From the NCBI GenBank assembly GCA_038212305.1, contig JBBQUP010000067.1, forward strand, positions 1 through 19,476: a stretch of 19,476 bases of DNA, given 5' to 3'. The stretch comes from JBBQUP01 sp038212305. GTDB lineage: Bacteria > Bacteroidota > Bacteroidia > Bacteroidales > Marinilabiliaceae. Position numbers and translations under genes: made by a program. Shown piece after piece: positions 1 to 6,829 of this stretch (the stretch's first letter is position 1; each line of letters opens with the position of its first letter). Under the pieces are notes generated by a model, which saw only the letters and a program-made list of their open reading frames with translations, was not told the DNA's origin and ran no database searches.

Positions 1-60
1 CTTAATATAAGGTTAATCTTAATTTAAAACTGACTTATCCCTTCTTCGTTTTTCGGTCTC

Positions 61-68
61 TATTTTTG
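61..68 (+). promoter_or_regulatory. Putative -7 promoter element of the receptor operon
   Basis: TATTTTTG matches the Bacteroidota primary-sigma -7 consensus TAnnTTTG and lies 31 bases before the receptor start codon. That would give a leader of about 25 bases. I see no convincing TTG-type -33 element at the expected distance, so the call rests on the -7 match and position only. Confidence 0.4.
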
Positions 69-99
69 TTTCGGAAATAAACATAGAGAGAGATTAACA

Positions 100-2832
100 A
101 TGAAACAGTTTTTAGTTTTTTCAATTTTGTTATTAAGTAACGCATTTGTGGTTTTCGGTCAAGACGGTCGATTGGTTGGAAAAGTTACAGATGCTGATAC
201 GGGTGAGGAGTTAGTAGGTGCTACTATTGTTATAGAAGGTACTACAACCGGAACCATTACAAATTTCATGGGTGAGTATGAATTAAACTCGATTCCAGCA
301 GGAAAATTCAATTTCCGCTGCCAATTTATTTCATACGATTCACAAACAATCTCCAATGTTGAGATTAAACCTGCTAGTAATAACCAAATCGATTTTAAAC
401 TTAAAATAGTAGGACTCGATTTACAAGAAGTTAAAGTGGTGGGTAAAGCCAATCGCGAATCAGACAACATGCTACTTATTGAGCAAAAAAACTCATTAAT
501 AGCCGTTCAGGCTATTGGTTCTCAGGAATTATCGCGCAAAGGTATTAGCGATGCACAAGGTGCTGTGGCTAAAATATCAGGTATCACCAAACAAGAAGGC
601 GTTAAAAACGTGTTTGTTCGTGGCTTGGGAGATCGATGCAATGCTACGTTTCTCAATGGATTTCCTGTTCCATCGGAGGATACTGAATACAAAAATATTG
701 CGCTTGATCTGTTTTCATCCGATATGATTCAGTCGGTGGGGGTGAACAAGGTTTTTGGTGCAACCAATTATTCCGATGTTGCAGGTGCTTCTATTAATAT
801 TATCTCTAAAGAATTGGTAGGAGATTCAGATTTAAGCTTAGAGGTATCAGCGGGCGCTAACACCGAAACGTTAAACGCCGATTTTTATACTCAGGATGGT
901 GTGAGTGGTTTTGGATATGCAAAATCAAATGTCGATCCGGGAATTACAAGTAGCTACACTTTTAAAAATTCGCTTGATCCATGGTTGCAAAACCTACAAA
1001 TTAATCAAGGATACAAAGGATCAGTTGGTAAGAAGTATTTAGTTGGTGAAAATAAAAACAGCTTGAGTTTCTTGATTATTGGTTCGTATGATAAAGACTT
1101 TGAGTACAGAACTGGAAATAGGAAAAGTACTGGAACAACTGGAATTATATCGAGCGATCAGGATTTTGAAAAGTCGATTTTGAATAATCAGCATCTGGGA
1201 TTGTTGAATGTTAATTACCTAAAACCTACGCTGCAACTGTCGCTCAATAGCGTTTATATTCATTCTAATGAGCAATCGGTAGGTGATTTTTTCGGATCAG
1301 ATGGGGATGCTTTTCAGCAAGCCGGAACTACCTCATTGGGAATGTTACGTCGTCAGCGAATTACTGATAACAGTTTGATTGTTAATCAGTTTTTAGCTAA
1401 ATGGAATGTGTCGAAGCAATGGGAGATGAACACTGGCATTGCCTATAATATGATAATTGGTAACGAACCTGATCGACGAAAAAATTATTTGTACGAATCG
1501 GATAATAATCAATTAATTCCTGCAGGAAGCACTGGTCGCCATCAGCGTTATTTTGCTGATTTAACTGAGAATGATGCCAATTTTAAGTTCGGGTTTGCTT
1601 ATAATAAAACCAACCAAACTAAAGGGTTAACTCAAATGAGTTTTGGTTTTACGAGTCGAGTTGTAAAAGATGATTTCACGGCCATTGAATACGATCACAG
1701 TTTTGTTTATCCAATAACGTTCGATAAAAACAATGTGGTTTTAGATCAATTTTTTAACCAAAACAATTTAGTTCTTTCAAAGGCTGACTTATCAACCGTT
1801 AATGCATTTATGCTTGAGCGAAACGATTCGTGGTATAAAGTTGATAAGTATGTCAATTCAGCCTACTCAGAGTTTGTTTATCGATTCAATCCTTCCTTGG
1901 TAGTTATTGCAGGAGTGAAAGCTGATTTGGTTGATTTATCTGTTGATTTCGATAAAAATCGATATGGAGCAGGGAATCCTAATCCTATAGATACGTTACT
2001 TATTTTACCATCGTTGAATCTGAAATATGACCTATCGGAAAAAAATTCCATTCGGTTAGGACTCACCCAGACATATACACTTCCACAATCTCGCGAAATA
2101 TCACCTTATCGGATGGATTATGAGGATTATAGTGTACAGGGTAATCCATTCTTAAAGTTAGCAATCAATTACAACGCTGATCTAAAATGGGATTATTATA
2201 TCTCATCCGATGAATTGGTATCAATTGGCGGATTCTTAAAGGTGATTAATGATCCTATCTCCATGGTTGAGAAGGCGAGTGCAGGGGGTTATCTGACCTA
2301 CGAAAATATTACTGATTATGCCACATTGAGTGGCATTGAGTTTGAGTTAAAGAAAAATATTTTTAAGTCAATAAAAGAGGATGGAACTGTTTTAAGTAAG
2401 TTGTCGTTTGGTTTAAATGCTTCATATATTGACACATATGTGGCTTTAAGTGTCCAAGATGGTTATACCAATACGAGTTCACAATTGGAAGGCGCTACCC
2501 CCATCATTATCAATACTGATTTATCACACCAAATTAACAAGAAACATTTTTCTATTACCAATTCATTGGTATGTAACTATTTCAGCGATCGAATTTTTAC
2601 TGTTGGAACGCTTGGTTTTCAGGATGTTAAAGAAAAAGGATTGACAACATTAGATTACGTGTCGTCGGTTGGCTTTAACGACCATTGGAAAATAGGTTTA
2701 AAAGTTAAAAACATCCTCAATCCTTATTACAAAAGGGAGCGTCAACCCAATATTTTAGAAGCCGATCCCATTGTGCTAAGCAGTTATAAAAAAGGACAAA
2801 CAGTAAGTATTAGCATCTCATATAATTTGTAA
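100..2832 (+). CDS. TonB-dependent outer-membrane receptor with carboxypeptidase-regulatory-like N-terminal domain
   Basis: Energy-dependent outer-membrane transporter of 910 residues; the substrate is unknown. Residues 1-20 are a signal peptide ending VVFGQ. Residues about 24-110 form a CarboxypepD-reg-like beta-sandwich (GRLVGKVTDADTGEELVGAT), typical of Bacteroidota receptors. A plug domain follows at about 125-240, with FVRGLGDRCNATFLNGFPVP and the closing stretch GVNKVFGATNYSDVAGASI. The rest reads as a 22-strand barrel with many alternating aromatic strands, ending SISISYNL. There is no SusD-like partner, so this is not a classical polysaccharide-utilisation pair; instead a surface lipoprotein begins 51 bases downstream. 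The GLGDR-type plug is one I associate with receptors paired with beta-helix lipoproteins; that is recollection, not proof. The length is normal for the family and no frame disruption is visible. Confidence 0.93.
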   Translation: MKQFLVFSILLLSNAFVVFGQDGRLVGKVTDADTGEELVGATIVIEGTTTGTITNFMGEYELNSIPAGKFNFRCQFISYDSQTISNVEIKPASNNQIDFKLKIVGLDLQEVKVVGKANRESDNMLLIEQKNSLIAVQAIGSQELSRKGISDAQGAVAKISGITKQEGVKNVFVRGLGDRCNATFLNGFPVPSEDTEYKNIALDLFSSDMIQSVGVNKVFGATNYSDVAGASINIISKELVGDSDLSLEVSAGANTETLNADFYTQDGVSGFGYAKSNVDPGITSSYTFKNSLDPWLQNLQINQGYKGSVGKKYLVGENKNSLSFLIIGSYDKDFEYRTGNRKSTGTTGIISSDQDFEKSILNNQHLGLLNVNYLKPTLQLSLNSVYIHSNEQSVGDFFGSDGDAFQQAGTTSLGMLRRQRITDNSLIVNQFLAKWNVSKQWEMNTGIAYNMIIGNEPDRRKNYLYESDNNQLIPAGSTGRHQRYFADLTENDANFKFGFAYNKTNQTKGLTQMSFGFTSRVVKDDFTAIEYDHSFVYPITFDKNNVVLDQFFNQNNLVLSKADLSTVNAFMLERNDSWYKVDKYVNSAYSEFVYRFNPSLVVIAGVKADLVDLSVDFDKNRYGAGNPNPIDTLLILPSLNLKYDLSEKNSIRLGLTQTYTLPQSREISPYRMDYEDYSVQGNPFLKLAINYNADLKWDYYISSDELVSIGGFLKVINDPISMVEKASAGGYLTYENITDYATLSGIEFELKKNIFKSIKEDGTVLSKLSFGLNASYIDTYVALSVQDGYTNTSSQLEGATPIIINTDLSHQINKKHFSITNSLVCNYFSDRIFTVGTLGFQDVKEKGLTTLDYVSSVGFNDHWKIGLKVKNILNPYYKRERQPNILEADPIVLSSYKKGQTVSISISYNL

Positions 2833-2883
2833 ACTATTAAGTGTAAAATAATTTATTGAAACTAAACAATTAAAAATCAAAAA

Positions 2884-3996
2884 ATGAAAAAGTTAATTTT
2901 AAGTTTATCATTGGTATTGCTAGTTTTAGCATCGTGTAAAAAAGATGACACTACAACTCCTGTTATTGACAGCAGTTTGTCAGGTGACATTGCAACAAAC
3001 AGAACCTTAGATGCTTCTGTAGAGTATCTTTTAAGTGGAACTGTACACGTTAAAAGTGGTGCTACTTTAACTATCCCTGCAGGAACTGTTATTAAAGCTC
3101 AAAAAGGATTCAGTAGTTATGTTATGGTTGAGCAAGGCGGAAAAATTATGGCCGAAGGAACCGCTGCTAACCCAATTAAATTTACCTCTGCAGAAGCAAG
3201 TCCAGCCTCAAGCGATTGGGGAGGTTTAATTATTAATGGCAAAGCTCCTATTTCTGCTGCAACTACTGGAACTACTGCTTTTACCGAAGTGGATAACAAC
3301 TACAAATATGGTGGAACCGATGTTGCTGATAACTCAGGTGTTCTTAAGTATGTGATTCTTGAGTATACAGGTGCACGTTCAAGCTCAACACAAGAGCACA
3401 ATGGCTTAACATTAAATGGTGTTGGTAACGGAACAATTATCGAAAACCTTTACGTTCTTGAAGGTGGTGACGATGCTATTGAATTCTTTGGTGGTTCGGT
3501 TAATATTACCAATATGTTGACAGTAAACTCTGATGATGATATGTTTGATGTTACTCAAGGATGGTCGGGTACTTTAACCAATGCTTATGGTGTTTGGGCT
3601 GCTGGTTATACTAGCTCTGAATCAGATCCACGAGGTGTTGAAGCCGATGGAAACTTTGATGGATTAGGTGCTGATCATGTTGGTCAATCAGATTTTAAAA
3701 TCACTAACATGACGATCGTAAATAATTCAAGTTTTGAAATGCAAGATGCAATTAAAGTTCGTCGTGGTGCAAAAGCAACCATTACTAATGCCTTAGTAAA
3801 GAATGGTAAAGCAATTGATTTAGTTGATTTCACCGATTCAAAAGGCGATGGAAAGGCAGCATCATCAATTAACGTTACAAAAACAAATGTTACTTTATCA
3901 GGAGCTGAAATCCATGGAACTGGAAATGTAACTATTTCTACAACCAATACTGGTTGTGCAGCTACTTTATTTGCATGGACTGGATATACACTATAA
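2884..3996 (+). CDS. Surface lipoprotein with predicted right-handed beta-helix, partner of the receptor
   Basis: A 370-residue lipoprotein. The signal peptide ends in the lipobox L15-A16-S17-C18. The residues after the cysteine are KKDD, so the mature start is C-X-K-D-D, which fits the lipoprotein export signal described in Capnocytophaga (C-X-K-(D/E)2) and suggests display on the cell surface. Residues about 50-345 are rich in short G/T/N/V strands (VKSGATLTIPAGTVIKAQKG, NGLTLNGVGNGTIIENLYVL), the pattern of a parallel beta-helix; acidic loops such as NSDDDMFDV could bind metal ions. It sits 51 bases after the receptor and before a terminator, so the two are probably one transcript. Seen: the lipobox, the repeats and the pairing. 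Inferred: that it captures or presents the receptor's substrate. No catalytic motif was recognised and the substrate is unknown. Confidence 0.85.
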   Translation: MKKLILSLSLVLLVLASCKKDDTTTPVIDSSLSGDIATNRTLDASVEYLLSGTVHVKSGATLTIPAGTVIKAQKGFSSYVMVEQGGKIMAEGTAANPIKFTSAEASPASSDWGGLIINGKAPISAATTGTTAFTEVDNNYKYGGTDVADNSGVLKYVILEYTGARSSSTQEHNGLTLNGVGNGTIIENLYVLEGGDDAIEFFGGSVNITNMLTVNSDDDMFDVTQGWSGTLTNAYGVWAAGYTSSESDPRGVEADGNFDGLGADHVGQSDFKITNMTIVNNSSFEMQDAIKVRRGAKATITNALVKNGKAIDLVDFTDSKGDGKAASSINVTKTNVTLSGAEIHGTGNVTISTTNTGCAATLFAWTGYTL

Positions 3997-4077
3997 TATT
4001 AGGTTTCTCTCTTAATCTAATCGGAGTCAATTCACGGGTTGAATATTAGCTCCCCTCATGTTTACTATTTTCCACTG

Positions 4078-4101
4078 GAAGCTCCGCAAGGGGCTTCTTT
4101 T
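4078..4101 (+). terminator. Rho-independent terminator of the receptor/lipoprotein operon
   Basis: GAAGCTCC (4078-4085) pairs over 8 bp, including one G-U, with GGGGCTTC (4090-4097) around a GCAA loop of the stable GNRA class, followed by TTTT. It lies 81 bases after the lipoprotein stop codon, on the correct strand. Confidence 0.8.
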
Positions 4102-4119
4102 GGTTTAATAGGTTTTATA

Positions 4120-4205
4120 GCGCAAAGGTCGCAATGGGTTTCGCAAAGGGAACGGAGGGTTTTTTTCGTTGCGTTCTGTGTAAGGTATCTTTATGCCCTT
4201 TGTGA
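4120..4205. repeat. Degenerate CGCAAAGG-type interspersed repeat
   Basis: Three related units, CGCAAAGG (4121), CGCAATGGG (4130) and CGCAAAGGG (4142), are followed on the right by inverted-type units GTTGCGTTCTGTG (about 4168-4180) and GCCCTTTGTG (4195-4204). The whole is a loose inverted structure around a run of seven Ts. Imperfect repeats of this CGCAAAG/CTTTGCG kind are common between genes in many Bacteroidota and give rise to short spurious ORFs; one such 84-codon ORF (4039-4293) runs through here. I rely on recollection for the family. The internal units are seen directly. Confidence 0.55.
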
Positions 4206-4356
4206 TAATTTACGAAATAACGCTACTCATCTTTATGCAGTTTTAATTTACGCTGCGGATAGAGAAAATATAATTTATCAGATTGCAGTATGAGATTTTT
4301 ATTTGATCATAATATCTCGCATAGGATATTATATTACCAGACGCTCGAAATCAAAA
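4206..4356. other. Non-coding stretch with an AT-rich inverted repeat at 4309-4332
   Basis: Between the interspersed repeat and the galE terminator I see no credible gene. The one clear structure is a perfect 8-bp inverted repeat, ATAATATC (4309-4316) and GATATTAT (4325-4332), around an 8-base loop. A competing imperfect pairing, TATGAGAT with ATCTCGCATA, overlaps it. No T-tract follows on either strand, so it is not called a terminator. Confidence 0.5.
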
Positions 4357-4382
4357 GAGGCGAAAAATTTCATCTTCGCCTC
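4353..4382 (-). terminator. Rho-independent terminator of galE
   Basis: Read on the minus strand, GAGGCGAA (4382-4375) pairs perfectly with TTCGCCTC (4364-4357) around a 10-base loop, followed by TTTT (4356-4353). It lies 22 bases past the galE stop codon. Confidence 0.85.
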
Positions 4383-4404
4383 AAATAGTGGTGTTTTATA
4401 TTTA

Positions 4405-5433
4405 CTATTTTATGTTTCGCACCTTCTTTTCCCAGTTCCATGCCGAGAGAAGGGTTTCTTCTAATGTTTTCTTAGCTTTCCAGCCTAGCTCTTTGCTCGA
4501 CCATTGCGTATCGGCCCAAATTTTTTCAATGTCTCCAGCACGTCGACCAACAATTTTATAGTTTACATTAACACCGGTTACTTTAATAAATGCATTTACT
4601 AATTGCATAACCGATAAACCATCGCCAGTTCCAATGTTGAAAAATTCGTAATTGCTTTTCGTTTTTTCATTCAACATTCTTTCAATGGCAATAACGTGAG
4701 CTTCTGCTAAATCCACCACATTTATATAGTCACGTACAGCTGTGCCATCAATTGTATTATAGTCGTTGCCATAAATGCTTAGTTCTTGTCGTAAGCCAGC
4801 TGCTGTTTGTGTGATAAATGGTACTAAATTAGCTGGAACACCTTTAGGTAATTCTCCAATTAATGTAGTTGGATGTGCGCCAATGGGATTGAAGTAACGC
4901 AATGCAATGGCATTTATCTCTTGGTGAGCGTGGCATGTATCTTTTAAAATATCTTCGCAAATTGCTTTGGTATTGCCGTATGGCGATTCCGCTGGTTTAC
5001 GTGGTGTTTTTTCGGTTACAGGTAATACATCAGGTTGCCCATAAACGGTACACGATGATGAGAAAACAATGTGCTTAATGCCATGGGTTTTCATACCTAC
5101 CAATAGGTTTATTAGCGAGTTTAAATTGTTTTGGTAGTATTCTAGAGGTTTATGAACCGATTCGCCAACTGCTTTAAAGGCTGCAAAATGGATGATGGCA
5201 TCAATAGAAGCGTATTTTTTGAAAAAATCTGTAGTTTTTTTACTATCCGACAAGTCGAATTGTTCAAATGTGGGTTTTTTACCAGTTATTTGAGCAATGT
5301 TATCAATAACTTCAGGTGTTGAATTCGATAAGTCATCAACAATAATAACTTCGTAGCCTGAGTTTTGTAATTCTACAACTGTATGAGAGCCAATATATCC
5401 TGCTCCACCTGTTACTAATATCCGTTTTGACAT
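4405..5433 (-). CDS. galE: UDP-glucose 4-epimerase GalE
   Basis: Interconverts UDP-glucose and UDP-galactose in the cytoplasm using bound NAD, supplying galactose for the Leloir pathway and for surface polysaccharides. It is 342 residues long, the usual length for the family. The N-terminal Rossmann motif GGAGYIGSH is at residues 9-17. The catalytic serine/threonine stretch SSSCTVYG is at 125-132, followed by the short-chain dehydrogenase pair Tyr152 and Lys156 (YGNTK). The substrate-binding segment ALRYFNPIGAHPT and the C-terminal GDGLSVMQLV and RRAGDIEKIWADT motifs are intact. The gene is a single unit with its own terminator, divergent from the HU/SPOR gene. A glycosidase acting on alpha-galactosides is encoded 1.4 kb away; a functional link is possible but they are not in one operon. 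Confidence 0.96.
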   Translation of the reverse strand: MSKRILVTGGAGYIGSHTVVELQNSGYEVIIVDDLSNSTPEVIDNIAQITGKKPTFEQFDLSDSKKTTDFFKKYASIDAIIHFAAFKAVGESVHKPLEYYQNNLNSLINLLVGMKTHGIKHIVFSSSCTVYGQPDVLPVTEKTPRKPAESPYGNTKAICEDILKDTCHAHQEINAIALRYFNPIGAHPTTLIGELPKGVPANLVPFITQTAAGLRQELSIYGNDYNTIDGTAVRDYINVVDLAEAHVIAIERMLNEKTKSNYEFFNIGTGDGLSVMQLVNAFIKVTGVNVNYKIVGRRAGDIEKIWADTQWSSKELGWKAKKTLEETLLSAWNWEKKVRNIK

Positions 5434-5467
5434 ATTGTGTGTTTTGTGATTATGTTTTAGATTATAA

Positions 5468-5474
5468 CAAAGTA
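5468..5474 (-). promoter_or_regulatory. Possible -7 element of galE
   Basis: On the minus strand TACTTTG occurs 34 bases before the galE start. It resembles the TAnnTTTG element with a spacer one base short, so it is an imperfect match. No clear -33 element is visible. Confidence 0.3.
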
Positions 5475-5608
5475 AATAAAAATTTGAATGACTTCATATT
5501 AATAAGAGTAAATAATACTGTTAAAAATATGTAAGTTTTGGTTGTAAATTATTAACAAGTTATCAACAGATGTTTAGAATATCTCTATTCATTGGGAGTA
5601 ATTTTTAT

Positions 5609-5616
5609 TAACTTTG
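5609..5616 (+). promoter_or_regulatory. Putative -7 element of the HU/SPOR gene
   Basis: TAACTTTG is a full match to TAnnTTTG, 34 bases before the start codon at 5651. A TTG at 5592-5594 is only 14 bases upstream, which is too close for the usual -33 spacing, so only the -7 element is claimed. Confidence 0.5.
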
Positions 5617-5650
5617 TGACTATTGAAAATTTTATTGACTTTTATACTCT

Positions 5651-6598
5651 ATGAAATCGATTGACCAATATATTTATGATCTGCTATATATGCACGATTG
5701 TTTAATTATTCCTCGTTTGGGAGGTTTCATTGCCAACCATCAGTCAGCAGAATTAAATGAAGAAAGTGGATATTTTTATCCACCTAAAAAAACTATTGGA
5801 TTTAATCGTAGCTTACAACATAACGATGGTTTGTTGATTAACTGTATTCAAAATGCTGAATCGATTAGCTATTTTGAAGCTCAAAATAAGGTAAACGCAT
5901 TTGTAGGTGATTTTTTGGATAATGAAGTTAATAATTCAGAGCTTGATTTTAAGGGTATTGGAAAGCTAAAGTTCGATAGTGGGAATAATATCTTATTTAT
6001 ACCTTCAAATGGCGAATTAAGTGGTTTTCTTCCCGAATCATTTGGGTTGAGTATGATAAGAGTTACTCCATCACTAACTCAGAAGCAACACGATCATAAA
6101 AAACGGTCACTCGAATCAATTAGAGCTTTATCACACAGTCATTCATATCGAAAAATTGCTGCAGCCGTTGCATTGGCAGCTGCATTGTTTTTTATCTCAC
6201 CCGAATTAAAATCGCCAAGAGTTATTAGTGCTTCTAGTTTCTCGAATATTGAATTGCTTATACCTAAATCTGAGAATTCCGATATATTTGAAGAAGCAAG
6301 CCAGACTGAGATTGACAATAGTATTGAGGAGGCAAAAGTGGTAAGTAATGAGTCCAATACCGTAGCTGATGCAAAATATTTTTTAGTTATTGCCTCTTTT
6401 CCCGATGTTAGTAGTGCTCAAGCTTATTGCACTAAAATTAAAACAAAAGGATTTTTAACCGCTGAAGTAATTGAAGCTCCCGGAAAGAATAGAGTTTCGA
6501 TCATGAAATTTGGAGAAAGAACCGAAGCTTTTGCTAGTCTCGATGAATATCGTTCGAAAAAGGGATTTGAGTCGTGCTGGTTGTTGAAAAAGAAATAA
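5651..6598 (+). CDS. HU-CCDC81-type and SPOR domain membrane protein
   Basis: A 315-residue protein with a Bacteroidota-specific architecture. Residues about 1-138 match the tandem bacterial HU-CCDC81 domains as I recall them: YIYDLLYMHDCLIIPRLGGF, then YFYPPKKTIGFNRSLQHNDG, then the second domain ending FGLSMIRVTP. A basic stretch (KKRS, about 150-153) leads to one membrane segment at about 168-184 (KIAAAVALAAALFFIS). After an acidic linker, residues about 241-313 form a SPOR domain (YFLVIASFPDVSSAQAYCTK ... CWLLKKK), which in characterised proteins binds denuded septal peptidoglycan. The likely topology is HU-like part in the cytoplasm and SPOR part in the periplasm. Inferred role: linking an internal partner, possibly nucleic acid, to division-site cell wall; neither the ligand nor the role is shown. 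The last codons are duplicated at 8908-8934. Confidence 0.88.
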   Translation: MKSIDQYIYDLLYMHDCLIIPRLGGFIANHQSAELNEESGYFYPPKKTIGFNRSLQHNDGLLINCIQNAESISYFEAQNKVNAFVGDFLDNEVNNSELDFKGIGKLKFDSGNNILFIPSNGELSGFLPESFGLSMIRVTPSLTQKQHDHKKRSLESIRALSHSHSYRKIAAAVALAAALFFISPELKSPRVISASSFSNIELLIPKSENSDIFEEASQTEIDNSIEEAKVVSNESNTVADAKYFLVIASFPDVSSAQAYCTKIKTKGFLTAEVIEAPGKNRVSIMKFGERTEAFASLDEYRSKKGFESCWLLKKK

Positions 6599-6607
6599 GT
6601 ATTACTT
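6581..6607 (+). repeat. 27-bp direct repeat, left copy
   Basis: This copy covers the last five codons and stop of the HU/SPOR gene (L-L-K-K-K-stop) plus nine bases, ending in the near-palindrome AAGTATTACTT. It matches 25 of 27 bases of 8908-8934. The flanks on both sides diverge at once. The two copies bracket the glycosidase gene. Confidence 0.85.
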
Positions 6608-6750
6608 AGATATAGACACCTATTCATTAGTTTGCATGCTGTTAGATTACCTACATGTTCAATGTTTAGAGTGCTTTTGGTGCGGAGTTGCTTCGTCTGA
6701 AAAAAAAAATCGTGAATCTATTTTTATCTGTTTCTTCTAAACCTCTCAAA

Positions 6751-6768
6751 ATTCTGATAGTTCAGAAT
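6751..6768. promoter_or_regulatory. Perfect inverted repeat upstream of the glycosidase gene, possible operator
   Basis: ATTCTGA (6751-6757) and TCAGAAT (6762-6768) are exact inverses around TAGT. The site ends 61 bases before the chosen start codon at 6830. It has no T-tract and is better placed as a regulator-binding site than as a terminator. No -7 element with a full consensus match is visible nearby. Confidence 0.4.
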
Positions 6769-6829
6769 GATTTCATGCATAACCTTTTTTTTTAAAATAA
6801 ATCAGGCTAAATACAAATTTCAAAAAACT

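Noticed and set aside
3684..3947. 87-codon minus-strand ORF inside the lipoprotein gene
   Set aside because: It is antisense to a well-supported beta-helix reading frame, where repeated GTT/ACT codons leave the opposite strand open; no leader or homology seen.
4039..4293. 84-codon plus-strand ORF between the lipoprotein gene and galE
   Set aside because: It overlaps the terminator of the receptor operon and runs through the CGCAAAGG repeat; the composition (many Arg, Cys, Tyr in unlikely order) is what such repeats give in translation, and no start signal is convincing.
5560..5568. TTATCAACA, resembling a DnaA box
   Set aside because: One base from the TTATnCACA consensus but alone; no cluster, no AT-rich unwinding element with it and no dnaA/dnaN nearby, so there is no case for an origin.
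6767..6829. Upstream ATG extending the glycosidase by 21 residues
   Set aside because: The extension would bury the signal peptide behind a polar, lysine-rich stretch and it overlaps the end of the inverted repeat at 6751-6768; the inner ATG at 6830 starts a normal signal peptide.
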